Below are positions 23,543 through 29,291 of a stretch of DNA of 36,893 nt, one piece after another. The notes below the pieces were generated by a model. That model was not told the DNA's origin. It saw only the letters and a program-made list of their open reading frames with translations, and made no database searches. The translations under genes were made by a program, and so were the position numbers. Where the stretch lies: positions 1-36,893 of IMG/VR virus record IMGVR_UViG_3300044695_002738, one strand, 5' to 3'. Source of the stretch: a virus. Numbering within the stretch: position 1 is the stretch's first letter; every line of letters begins with the position of its first letter.

Positions 23543-23742
23543 GGGTGGGACTGTTCGCGGAGAATGCGGGCAATCTCAAAGACGGTAAGCCGCGGATCCT
23601 GCTGGTGCAGCACCAGCAGCTCGAAGGCCAAATGCTCCAGCACAGCGGCTGTGCAAGTGTCGCGCCAGTCTTCAAGATCACTGGTCAGCTCGTAGGCGTC
23701 GCCAAGGGCCGCTACGCAGCGGCCTAGCAGTGTGTTTTCCAT
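23539..23742 (-). CDS. Hypothetical protein, 67 aa
   Basis: ATG 23742 gives MENTLLGRCVAALGDAYELT followed by helical sequence with LEHLAFELLVLHQQDPRLTV and a short EIARIL helix. The start is preceded by a CA-rich, G-free leader (CCCACCACCACCACT) also seen before the next gene upstream. No family is recognised. Confidence 0.65.
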   Translation of the reverse strand: MENTLLGRCVAALGDAYELTSDLEDWRDTCTAAVLEHLAFELLVLHQQDPRLTVFEIARILREQSHP

Positions 23743-23759
23743 AGTGGTGGTGGTGGGCC

Positions 23760-23894
23760 TCAGGCGGCCCGGCGTTGCTGTTCGATCACCAGCTCCTTGA
23801 GGTAGGTGGCGTTGCGCTCTTTGCGGATGCCGGTGAGCTTGGGGTGCTGAGCGCAGAGATCGGCGATCATCATGCTCAGGCTGGCGTCGCTCAT
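23760..23894 (-). CDS. Small hypothetical protein, 44 aa
   Basis: The product begins MSDASLSMMIADLCAQHPKL and continues GIRKERNATYLKELVIEQQRR, a helical, charged peptide. ATG 23894 is chosen because the same CA-rich leader lies directly before it; ATG 23915 would add seven residues. It is the first gene of the leftward unit behind the promoter at 23936-23944. Confidence 0.6.
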   Translation of the reverse strand: MSDASLSMMIADLCAQHPKLTGIRKERNATYLKELVIEQQRRAA

Positions 23895-23935
23895 GGTGGT
23901 GGTGGGGATGCGCATCGGTCGGTTGCGTTGATGAA

Positions 23936-24002
23936 CTAACTATACCCCGCCCACAGGGCATCCTGCCCCGCATCCGGGGCACCTTTGCAAACTGTCACAC
24001 GG
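23936..24002 (-). promoter_or_regulatory. Leftward promoter/operator, copy 1
   Basis: On the minus strand the core reads GGGGTATAGTTAG, with TATAGT as a plausible -10 box. The plus-strand block CTAACTATACCCCGCCCA to 23960 matches 22 of 25 bases of a second block at 28236-28260. A GCCC-ACA-GGGC dyad lies next to the core, and a 7-bp hairpin (TGCCCCG/CGGGGCA) is at 23964-23981. Both copies also share a CACACGG box further out. No good -35 box is visible, so an activator or a phage factor may be needed. Confidence 0.6.
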
Positions 24003-24049
24003 GGCGCACCCGTCGCACCCGCTACCGTTGGCCAAGCCGGGCCGCTCCC

Positions 24050-24235
24050 ATGCGGGCTTACATCGTGGAGATCAGCGCCAAGCTGATCATCCGCTCCGAC
24101 ACCGACCCCGAGGAGCTGCCCGCAGACATCTACAGCCAGATCGCTGAGTTCATCCGCAACGACGACGACCTCCTGGACCTCGAAGTCCACGCCGTTCCCC
24201 TGCCAGCCGACCTCAGTGGATCAGCACCACATTGA
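24050..24235 (+). CDS. Small hypothetical protein, 61 aa
   Basis: The product begins MRAYIVEISAKLIIRSDTDP and continues EELPADIYSQIAEFIRNDDD, a short beta-alpha pattern with an acidic helix. It runs opposite to its neighbours and overlaps the HNH gene by 20 bases. The function is not recognised. Confidence 0.6.
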   Translation: MRAYIVEISAKLIIRSDTDPEELPADIYSQIAEFIRNDDDLLDLEVHAVPLPADLSGSAPH

Positions 24236-24521
24236 CGAGACCCGCCTGGTCACACGCCGCTCCGCGCGCGATCAGATCCACCTCGCCTGGAACTACGAGT
24301 GTGCATACTGCGGCGATCCGCTCGGCCGCAGTCCGACCCTCGATCACGTCATCCCCAAGGTGCACGGCGGCCTGACCGTGCGCGAGAACCTCGTCAGCTG
24401 TTGCCTCATGTGCAACAGCCAGAAGGGCCACAAGCCGTGGACCGACTGGTATCGCGCTCAGCCGTTCTGGACCGCAATGGGCGAGTGGGCAATCGCGCGC
24501 TGGGTCGCCGGTGAGGGCTAA
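24216..24521 (+). CDS. HNH endonuclease
   Basis: From GTG 24216 the 101-residue product has the full HNH pattern: CAYCGDPLG, LDHVIPKVHGG with the catalytic His, NLVSCCLMCNSQKG with the second Cys pair. This small stand-alone form works as a nicking or cutting enzyme; near terminase genes such proteins support packaging, but here it lies in the early region. It and the upstream gene form a rightward pair between two leftward units, like an inserted cassette. Confidence 0.88.
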   Translation: MDQHHIDETRLVTRRSARDQIHLAWNYECAYCGDPLGRSPTLDHVIPKVHGGLTVRENLVSCCLMCNSQKGHKPWTDWYRAQPFWTAMGEWAIARWVAGEG

Positions 24522-24571
24522 GGTGACGGTCCATTGCTTCCAGCATTGGGCGTCCGTTGCAGGCCGGCAGC

Positions 24572-24618
24572 GGTGAGGTGGGTTAGGCGCGCGAGCCACC
24601 ATCACCGGCCACCCTTTT
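24572..24618 (+). terminator. Terminator after the HNH gene
   Basis: GGTGAGGTGG (24572-24581) pairs with CCACC-A-TCACC (24596-24606) with one bulged base, giving a 10-bp stem, and is followed after GGCCACCC by TTTT (24615-24618). It stands between the convergent HNH gene and the leftward operon. The spacer 24522-24617 holds no gene that I can see. Confidence 0.5.
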
Positions 24619-24707
24619 CACGGCAGAATCCGCTTGCAGATGCAGAGCACCAAGCCGCAGATCAGCCAGTACATCCCGATCAGGTAGAACGCTTCAGAGA
24701 GGGTCAT
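24618..24707 (-). CDS. Membrane microprotein, 29 aa
   Basis: The 29-residue frame (MTLSEAFYLIGMYWLICGLV, then a Cys-containing basic end) is one hydrophobic span with a KRILP tail. It is coupled by ATGA to the gene upstream. The function is unknown; the tight coupling is the main evidence that it is a gene. Confidence 0.5.
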   Translation of the reverse strand: MTLSEAFYLIGMYWLICGLVLCICKRILP

Positions 24708-24877
24708 CGCGCCAGCAGATGGGTCAGGTACAGCTCCGCCTGCCACAGGTCCGAGCTGTACCGGCAGTAACCGCTCGCGCAGCTCCTGTAGTACAGCTCG
24801 CCGCCACCAGCAGGCTCGAGCGTCTCGATGTAGCCGCCGTCGCGATCGAGCCGGCTGATCACTTCAGGCTCGCTCAT
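24704..24877 (-). CDS. Small hypothetical protein, 57 aa
   Basis: ATG 24877 gives MSEPEVISRLDRDGGYIETL followed by ELYYRSCASGYCRYSSDLWQ and an AELYLTHLL helix. It is coupled on both sides by ATGA overlaps. The function is not recognised. Confidence 0.6.
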   Translation of the reverse strand: MSEPEVISRLDRDGGYIETLEPAGGGELYYRSCASGYCRYSSDLWQAELYLTHLLAR

Positions 24878-25200
24878 CGCACCGCCTCGAACATCTCGCA
24901 TCGTGGCGCGAACCGGCCGCCGCTGCGCCGGCACTCTGGGATGCCCAGCTCGCAGCAGTTGCACCGCGGATCCCATTGGATGCAATCCCAGCACATCCGC
25001 TGGCTGTCGGCTGGCCGGATGCTGGCCACCGCCTCCTGATAGATCACCTGCGCACGTTGCAGCGCCTCATAGAGCTTCGAGGTACTGGTGTCGGCCTCAA
25101 GCTGGTATTCAGGCTTCGGCCCAAGCACCACATGCGCGTGCCAAGTGCGGCTGGAGCGGCTGCACACCAGCAGCAGGCGGCCGGCGTGCAGGCTGATCAT
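24874..25200 (-). CDS. Cys-rich hypothetical protein, 108 aa
   Basis: The N-terminal half is a beta-alpha segment (LLLVCSRSSRTWHAHVVLGP, YEALQRAQVIYQEAV). The C-terminal 40 residues hold a Cys cluster CWDCIQWDPRCNCCELGIPE with two further Cys, a likely zinc-binding knuckle. I recall similar Cys-rich ends in cyanophage proteins of unknown role. ATGA overlaps on both sides. Confidence 0.65.
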   Translation of the reverse strand: MISLHAGRLLLVCSRSSRTWHAHVVLGPKPEYQLEADTSTSKLYEALQRAQVIYQEAVASIRPADSQRMCWDCIQWDPRCNCCELGIPECRRSGGRFAPRCEMFEAVR

Positions 25201-25427
25201 TCTTCCTCCCCGTACGCCGGCTGGTGGTACAACCGCTCGAGCTGCATCGAAAGCGGCTCGACCTCGCCGTTGGTGACGTGCGCCGCCACCGGATCGCGCG
25301 GATCACTGGCGACAAACACCGACGGCCAGGCGTGCTCCTTCACCACCACCAAGCTGGTGCGCGGGCTGCGGCATAGGATCCACAGCGCCAGCCGCTCGAT
25401 CAGATTCAGCCCTGCGAGGTAGAACAT
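25197..25427 (-). CDS. Hypothetical protein, 76 aa
   Basis: The start MFYLAGLNLIERLALWILCR could lie in or on the membrane. The rest, SLVVVKEHAWPSVFVASDPR and VEPLSMQLERLYHQPAYGEEE, looks like a small soluble fold. It overlaps the DUF3310 gene by 22 bases. The function is unknown. Confidence 0.6.
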   Translation of the reverse strand: MFYLAGLNLIERLALWILCRSPRTSLVVVKEHAWPSVFVASDPRDPVAAHVTNGEVEPLSMQLERLYHQPAYGEEE

Positions 25428-25636
25428 GGCTCCAGTTTGGCGAGAAGTCGGCGGAGATACCACAGCGCTTTGGCGAGTGACTCACCGCCGCCTTTGTGGC
25501 GCTCGCGCCAGGTGTACTTGATCACGTTGCCTTTGCAGTAGCCGCGGAACTCCTCAGGCGTCAGAGCAGCCTCAATTGCTTCGATGCACTCGATCTCGCC
25601 TTGTTTGTAGTGGTCTGGGTTGATCGGGTCAGTCAT
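25406..25636 (-). CDS. DUF3310 protein
   Basis: The 76-residue product begins MTDPINPDHYKQGEIECIEA and continues LTPEEFRGYCKGNVIKYTWR and an ESLAKALWYLRRLL helix, the full DUF3310 pattern (DHY, GN-x-IKY, KA-x-WYL) found in many phages, sometimes annotated as nucleotide-kinase-like. The role is unsettled. TGATG coupling to the gene upstream. Confidence 0.88.
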   Translation of the reverse strand: MTDPINPDHYKQGEIECIEAIEAALTPEEFRGYCKGNVIKYTWRERHKGGGESLAKALWYLRRLLAKLEPCSTSQG

Positions 25637-25959
25637 CAGATCACCGTGCGGGTGTTGTAGTTGGGGTCGGATTCATCCAGGTGGCACTCCGGGCCGAAAC
25701 CAGTGGCCAGCAGCTCAGGCGATAGCGGCTGCGCTGGAGGTGCCTCAGCTGCCGCCGGCTCCTCAAAGCTGTTGAGCCACTCGCGGAACCGATCGCCGGT
25801 CGGTGTCTTGGTCGGCCAGGCCACGAACTTCAGCAGCTCCTTCCGCGCGCGAAACGCCATGCTCACGCTCGGCTTCCACGCGATGAACAGCGCACCGTTC
25901 CAGCGGTCCCACTGACGGACCACCAGCAGACCGGGCGCTGTGAACGTGTCGGTCTTCAC
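25636..25959 (-). CDS. Hypothetical protein, 107 aa
   Basis: GTG 25959 is chosen because it overlaps the upstream stop (GTGA), giving a start VKTDTFTAPGLLVVRQWDRW. The next part, GALFIAWKPSVSMAFRARKE, is basic; the middle is Pro/Ala-rich and the end acidic. No family is recognised. Confidence 0.6.
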   Translation of the reverse strand: MKTDTFTAPGLLVVRQWDRWNGALFIAWKPSVSMAFRARKELLKFVAWPTKTPTGDRFREWLNSFEEPAAAEAPPAQPLSPELLATGFGPECHLDESDPNYNTRTVI

Positions 25960-26225
25960 CGCCAACGCTCCCCGAGCAGCTGCTGGCGGCAGACCTCGAT
26001 CGCCTGCTGCGCCTGCTTCTGCGTCATCACCGAGCCGGTGGCATCCATCGCGGCGCACACCCGATCAAGCAGTTCCGGGTAGTAGGTATCGCGGAAGTTG
26101 GCGGCCATCTCGAGCGCAAACTCCTCCCACAACCCGGTGTAGGTGCAGCAGGTGCGGCCGCTGCGTTGGTAGAGCGCCTCCATCATGTCGGCGCGCTGCT
26201 GGTCGATCCTGATGCGGTGGTTCAT
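25956..26225 (-). CDS. Hypothetical protein, 89 aa
   Basis: The product begins MNHRIRIDQQRADMMEALYQ and is mostly helical, with RTCCTYTGLWEEFALEMAAN and a Gln-rich C-terminal helix. It is coupled on both sides. The function is not recognised. Confidence 0.6.
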   Translation of the reverse strand: MNHRIRIDQQRADMMEALYQRSGRTCCTYTGLWEEFALEMAANFRDTYYPELLDRVCAAMDATGSVMTQKQAQQAIEVCRQQLLGERWR

Positions 26226-26422
26226 GGGTCAATCAACTGGCGAAGCTGGAGCAACTCAGCGCACATCTGCTCCCGGTTGCGGATGCCGACGACACCACGC
26301 AACTGGTCGATGCGAACATCAATCAAGCTGCGCAGGCGCTGGCGTTCATCCTGCTGGCCTTGACGGTAGGTGCCGCTGTCGGTGATCAGCGCTTCCAGCT
26401 TGGCGCGGATGGGGTCATTCAT
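26222..26422 (-). CDS. Hypothetical helical protein, 66 aa
   Basis: The product begins MNDPIRAKLEALITDSGTYR and is rich in Arg, Gln, Glu and Leu in heptad-like spacing (LRSLIDVRIDQLRGVVGIRN), so it may form a coiled coil. Coupled by ATGA to the gene downstream. The function is unknown. Confidence 0.6.
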   Translation of the reverse strand: MNDPIRAKLEALITDSGTYRQGQQDERQRLRSLIDVRIDQLRGVVGIRNREQMCAELLQLRQLIDP

Positions 26423-26534
26423 GTCCCAACCTCAGCAGCAACGGCAGCAGGCGCACGAAGATCGCCTTGATGCACAGCTCAACCGCTGCGCCAAGAGCAA
26501 GCAGCAGGGCGAGGGTGAGCAGGGCGTTAAGCAT
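26415..26534 (-). CDS. Membrane microprotein, 39 aa
   Basis: The 39-residue frame (MLNALLTLALLLALGAAVEL, then CIKAIFVRLLPLLLRLGHE) is almost wholly hydrophobic, with two short spans or one long one. A strong ribosome site GGAGG lies 7 bases before the ATG, the best in this operon. Overlaps the neighbouring genes at both ends. Confidence 0.65.
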   Translation of the reverse strand: MLNALLTLALLLALGAAVELCIKAIFVRLLPLLLRLGHE

Positions 26535-26862
26535 CGCAATCCTCCGGCCCTGGCAGGCGCTCACTCACCGGCACCGGCTCGATGGCGGGGCGGCCCCAGC
26601 GGGCGAGGGCAGCTTGGGCGTAGGCGGCCATGCTTCCGCATTCGATCACATCGGAGACTGAACGCTCGTCGGTTTCAGACCCCCACCAGTAGATAGCGAA
26701 CTCGTCCAGCTCCTCATCCGTCGGCCCCTGCGGCTTGGGCTGGGCCAGGGCGGCGCGGGCGCGGGCCAGCACCTCAGCGTTGGGGCCATCCGGGCTTGCA
26801 TAGCACTGCCATCCCTCTAGTTGTTTCGCCAGCTCAGCGCACAGCGCACGGAAGTCAGTCAT
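26527..26862 (-). CDS. Truncated DUF551-type protein
   Basis: The 111-residue product begins MTDFRALCAELAKQLEGWQC and contains LARARAALAQPKPQGPTDEE, AAYAQAALARWG and the end VPVSERLPGPEDCDA. The last block normally opens a DUF551 domain, which then continues with a Trp-rich stretch. Here the stop comes directly after it, so the domain is cut off. The role of the family is unknown. The stop overlaps the start of a membrane microprotein. Confidence 0.7.
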   Translation of the reverse strand: MTDFRALCAELAKQLEGWQCYASPDGPNAEVLARARAALAQPKPQGPTDEELDEFAIYWWGSETDERSVSDVIECGSMAAYAQAALARWGRPAIEPVPVSERLPGPEDCDA

Positions 26863-27145
26863 TGCCACCCTCCAGCTCGGCGGCGATGCCGAGGAGTTTG
26901 TGGCGGAGTTGGCGGCGGACATGCCAGCGGGTCCAGTCCTGCACATATTCAGCAGGCTCATACCCGATTCCATAGCCAGGCGGTTCGGCTGGCTCCTCCT
27001 TTATCGGCACCACCTGATCCGCAGCAGCTCGCAGGGCGGCGGCGGCAATCATCCCTTCGTCGTTGGGGGCTTCCTGTTCGGCAGACCAATAGGCAGAGAA
27101 AGCAGCATCAAACACCGCCTGCGCGGCGGGGGAGAAGTCAGTCAT
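26855..27145 (-). CDS. Hypothetical protein, 96 aa
   Basis: The product begins MTDFSPAAQAVFDAAFSAYW and contains MIAAAALRAAADQVVPIKEE and a basic C-terminal helix (RWHVRRQLRHKLLGIAAELE). I recall this type from Synechococcus and their phages; the role is unknown. The first residues match those of the next gene downstream (MTDF), a possible shared start module. Confidence 0.65.
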   Translation of the reverse strand: MTDFSPAAQAVFDAAFSAYWSAEQEAPNDEGMIAAAALRAAADQVVPIKEEPAEPPGYGIGYEPAEYVQDWTRWHVRRQLRHKLLGIAAELEGGND

Positions 27146-27260
27146 TGCAGCAGCACCTCAGCGTAAAACAGAGCGTCAGAGCCATCAGCGCCAGCCAGGG
27201 ATGGTTGGCAATCACCAGCGCAGTCGTGGCGATCAGCAGAACCCAGATGAGCAGATACAT
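27138..27260 (-). CDS. Membrane microprotein, 40 aa
   Basis: The 40-residue frame (MYLLIWVLLIATTALVIANH, PWLALMALTLCFTLRCCC) has two hydrophobic spans divided by NHPW, and ends Cys-Cys-Cys-Asn-Asp. It shares a base with the upstream stop (TGATG) and overlaps the gene downstream by 8 bases. Confidence 0.6.
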   Translation of the reverse strand: MYLLIWVLLIATTALVIANHPWLALMALTLCFTLRCCCND

Positions 27261-27496
27261 CACGCCGCCTCCACGTCAGCACCCGGCCAGCGGTTCTGCG
27301 CGTAGCGAATCGCGTGCCGTTTGGTCTCCGCGCGTGTGATCCACGTCAGCGGCCTGGCGCCGGTCGGGTAGACGATCAGCTTGTATTCGCGAGTGCGGCT
27401 GCCGGGCTTCGGCCGGCTGATGCCATCGCCCAGCTTCGCTGGTGATGGATCCTCTGCCCAGATGAAGGGCAGCATCGCTCCAGTGATCTCAGGCAT
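27260..27496 (-). CDS. Hypothetical protein, 78 aa
   Basis: The product begins MPEITGAMLPFIWAEDPSPA and continues SRTREYKLIVYPTGARPLTW and ITRAETKRHAIRYAQNRWPG, a likely small alpha/beta fold with a conserved-looking basic helix. The function is not recognised. Confidence 0.6.
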   Translation of the reverse strand: MPEITGAMLPFIWAEDPSPAKLGDGISRPKPGSRTREYKLIVYPTGARPLTWITRAETKRHAIRYAQNRWPGADVEAA

Positions 27497-27665
27497 GAAT
27501 GGACGGGTCGGTGACGGTTTCAGGGTTGAGCCATTCGATCTGGTCCCACCACGGCAGCCATTCGCTTGCGGCCAGGTGCTTGGCCTCGGTGAAGCTGTGA
27601 GCCGTGATGCACTCGATGATGTTGGCGGACTTGATCTGGAAGTAGAAGCGGCGTGGGCGGGTCAC
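27489..27665 (-). CDS. Hypothetical protein, 58 aa
   Basis: GTG 27665 overlaps the upstream stop (GTGA). The product VTRPRRFYFQIKSANIIECI, TAHSFTEAKHLAASEWLPWW and EWLNPET resembles a small beta-alpha-beta domain. Similar short proteins with a Trp-Trp pair occur in cyanophages as I recall; the role is unknown. Confidence 0.6.
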   Translation of the reverse strand: MTRPRRFYFQIKSANIIECITAHSFTEAKHLAASEWLPWWDQIEWLNPETVTDPSIHA

Positions 27666-27790
27666 TTGCGCACCTCCAGCTGCGTGCCGCTGTGGGTCAT
27701 GCCGGGCTGGTTGCTGGCATCGAGGCCGATCATCGCGAACACGGCCGCGGCGATCAGAAAGCAGATGGTGTTGTTGATGCGGTTGATCAT
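27662..27790 (-). CDS. Membrane microprotein, 42 aa
   Basis: The 42-residue frame starts MINRINNTICFLIAAAVFAM and has one span, followed by a polar tail (DASNQPGMTHSGTQLEVRK). It could also be a secreted or lipid-linked peptide. ATGA/GTGA overlaps on both sides support translation. Confidence 0.55.
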   Translation of the reverse strand: MINRINNTICFLIAAAVFAMIGLDASNQPGMTHSGTQLEVRK

Positions 27791-27981
27791 GATGCGAGCG
27801 CCCGGCGGACGCGGTGACGGGTGATGTTGAGGCGGGTGGCGATCTGCAGCTGGCTGAGACCAGTGCGGCGCAGGATGCGAACGCGGCGATCGTCAGAGGC
27901 GGTGAGCCAGTCGATCACTGCGACCACAACCAGCAGCGGCAGGAGCAGCTTCCAGATCACCAGAAGGGTGGTGGTGAGCAT
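27787..27981 (-). CDS. Membrane-anchored helix-turn-helix protein, 64 aa
   Basis: The N-terminus (MLTTTLLVIWKLLLPLLVVV) is a membrane span. Residues 30-64 are a basic helix-turn-helix (SDDRRVRILRRTGLSQLQIA, then TRLNITRHRVRRALAS) like the DNA-reading part of small sigma-region-4 or resolvase-type proteins. Joining both in 64 residues would hold a DNA-binding unit at the membrane. Its start follows a CA-rich, G-poor leader. Similar proteins are, as I recall, present in picocyanobacteria, without a known role. Confidence 0.7.
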   Translation of the reverse strand: MLTTTLLVIWKLLLPLLVVVAVIDWLTASDDRRVRILRRTGLSQLQIATRLNITRHRVRRALAS

Positions 27982-28009
27982 GGGTGGAGTGGTGTGGGAG
28001 CCCGGAGGC

Positions 28010-28183
28010 TCAGGCCAGATGCCCTCGGCAGGACTCGATCCAGCGCAGCAGCTCGCCGTGACGACGGCTCAGCTCCAGGTAACGGCCCGGATCCTTGTGA
28101 GGCAGGCTGCCGCGCAGCTCCTGAGCGATGTCATGAGCCTCAGCATTGAACTGAGCGATCAGGGCAATGATCTGATCCTGCAT
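28010..28183 (-). CDS. Hypothetical protein, 57 aa, first gene of leftward unit 2
   Basis: ATG 28183 gives MQDQIIALIAQFNAEAHDIA followed by KDPGRYLELSRRHGELLRWI, an all-helical protein. It is the first gene behind the promoter element at 28236-28260, with a leader of about 45 bases. The function is unknown. Confidence 0.6.
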   Translation of the reverse strand: MQDQIIALIAQFNAEAHDIAQELRGSLPHKDPGRYLELSRRHGELLRWIESCRGHLA

Positions 28184-28235
28184 GTTCAGCGCAGCCTCTG
28201 GGCTGCCGAGTGGAGGACTGATCGCCTCCGGTCCC

Positions 28236-28293
28236 CTAAGTATGCCCCGCCCACGGGGCACCTGCCATCCCGCTGTGACAGTTCTTCACACGG
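28236..28293 (-). promoter_or_regulatory. Leftward promoter/operator, copy 2
   Basis: The minus-strand core is GGGGCATACTTAG, with CATACT as -10-like box. It matches copy 1 at 23936-23960 in 22 of 25 bases, including the GCCC-ACG-GGGC dyad, and shares the outer CACACGG box. Next to that box is an imperfect TGTGA-N7-TCACA palindrome (28275-28291), one base wider than a CRP-type site. The stretch also contains the stop of the zinc-ribbon gene. Confidence 0.6.
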
Positions 28294-28513
28294 CCTCTTT
28301 GCCCACCGCCAAGTCCACAGGCACACGCAGCACCGGCACTGACTTCCCCGTCCCGCGTGTCCAGCCGATCACTGCCACGCTCACCGGCAGCTCGACCGTG
28401 TACCACGTGTGCCGGCACTTCAGGCACCTCCGCTGACGGGTCACCCTGCCGGCCTCCTTGCCGTTGGTCGTGATCGTCCTGATCTCGCCGCTGGTGCACC
28501 GCGGACACTCCAT
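28286..28513 (-). CDS. NrdR-like zinc-ribbon protein without ATP-cone
   Basis: ATG 28513 gives 75 residues starting MECPRCTSGEIRTITTNGKE, then TRQRRCLKCRHTWYTVELPV. The two CxxC pairs and the arginine-rich strand match the N-terminal zinc ribbon of NrdR, which represses ribonucleotide reductase genes. The ATP-cone that senses nucleotides is missing; instead there are about 30 unrelated residues. It could be a DNA-binding regulator. An AT-rich stretch with CATAAT and ATTATACC lies between it and the divergent gene at 28550. Confidence 0.72.
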   Translation of the reverse strand: MECPRCTSGEIRTITTNGKEAGRVTRQRRCLKCRHTWYTVELPVSVAVIGWTRGTGKSVPVLRVPVDLAVGKEAV

Positions 28514-28549
28514 CGGTATAATTCCAAGGTACCCCGCCATTATGGCACC
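28514..28549. promoter_or_regulatory. Divergent promoter region
   Basis: The 36-base gap between divergent genes holds TATAAT at 28517-28522 (rightward -10 for the NblA-like gene) and, on the minus strand, CATAAT (28538-28543) about 25 bases before the zinc-ribbon start. It is one of the few AT-rich stretches in the early region. No clear -35 box is seen for either. Confidence 0.5.
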
Positions 28550-28753
28550 ATGCGGTTCGGCGAGTGGATGGCGGTGGAGCTCACCACCGAGCAGCAGTTC
28601 ACCATCGAAAAACAAGCCCGCGCCCTGCTCGAAAGCAAGGACGCAGGCGTTCTGGCTGCTGCTCTCCTCAAGCAGGCCTGCTACCAGCAGCAGCTGCTGC
28701 AGCAGGCCGTCAACGAGATCGCTCGCCTCGAATGCGAGCTGATGAACTCCTAG
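28550..28753 (+). CDS. NblA-like small protein (tentative)
   Basis: The 67-residue product (or 61 from ATG 28568) contains MAVELTTEQQFTIEKQARAL, then GVLAAALLKQACYQQQLLQQ. The ELTTEQQF start and the second helix with a Gln-rich pattern resemble NblA, the two-helix adaptor that directs phycobilisomes to proteolysis and is carried by some freshwater cyanophages. The usual middle REQAQ block and the final WGL are not present, so the match is partial. It has its own TATAAT box and is alone on the plus strand. Its stop shares a CTAG with the convergent gene. Confidence 0.5.
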   Translation: MRFGEWMAVELTTEQQFTIEKQARALLESKDAGVLAAALLKQACYQQQLLQQAVNEIARLECELMNS

Positions 28754-29067
28754 AACAGATCCACATCCAGCACTTCCCCATCCACCGCCTGGGCCAGGCT
28801 CTGCGCGGCGCTCTGCGCGCTCACAGGCGGCACCCAGTCGCGCGGCGGCTGCGCCACGGCGCTCACATACGCCAGACCCTTGCTGCTGGTCTTCTTCCAG
28901 CCGCTGATCGGCACCTGCACGCTGCCATACTGGTCCGGCGTCTGGCTCATCACGAACGCGCAGAACGCGTCCAGCTCCTCCACCTTCACGTTCATCATTC
29001 CGGTGAAGTCGACCTTGCTGTCAGGCTTGGTGCTCTTGAAGATCGACAGGTTCAGCTTGAAGGTCAT
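28750..29067 (-). CDS. Recombination-cluster protein, possible ssDNA-binding role
   Basis: The 105-residue product starts MTFKLNLSIFKSTKPDSKVD and has a beta-rich middle (GSVQVPISGWKKTSSKGLAY) and a linker ending in the acidic-hydrophobic tip DGEVLDVDLF. Such tips end bacterial SSB proteins and recruit partners. It is the last gene of the exonuclease/RecT-like unit, where phages often keep an SSB. The fold itself is not recognised. Confidence 0.55.
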   Translation of the reverse strand: MTFKLNLSIFKSTKPDSKVDFTGMMNVKVEELDAFCAFVMSQTPDQYGSVQVPISGWKKTSSKGLAYVSAVAQPPRDWVPPVSAQSAAQSLAQAVDGEVLDVDLF

Positions 29068-29291
29068 CGGTTGGGTTGCGAAGGGTTGTTAGGCAGGCCG
29101 CGCAGGTTGCGCTGTTCGTAGGCTTCGACCTCCACCACTGGGTAGAGAACTCGGCCGCCGATCTTCACAAACCGCGGGCCACGGTTCTGGCTGCTGCGCC
29201 AGTTGTCGAGCGTGCTGAGCGAGACGATGTTCCGCCATCGCGCAGCCAGCTCGCGCGGTGTCAGGTATCCAGACTCAGAAGATCTCGTCAT
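29064..29291 (-). CDS. AlpA/Xis-like helix-turn-helix protein
   Basis: The 75-residue product has GYLTPRELAARWRNIVSLST, LDNWRSSQNRGPRFVKIGGR and VLYPVVEVEAYEQRN, the winged-helix pattern of AlpA/excisionase proteins (MerR-type). It could be the recombination directionality factor for the integrase, or a regulator of the early unit. The gene is 6 kb from int, which is far for a Xis. ATGA overlap with the gene downstream. Confidence 0.78.
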   Translation of the reverse strand: MTRSSESGYLTPRELAARWRNIVSLSTLDNWRSSQNRGPRFVKIGGRVLYPVVEVEAYEQRNLRGLPNNPSQPNR

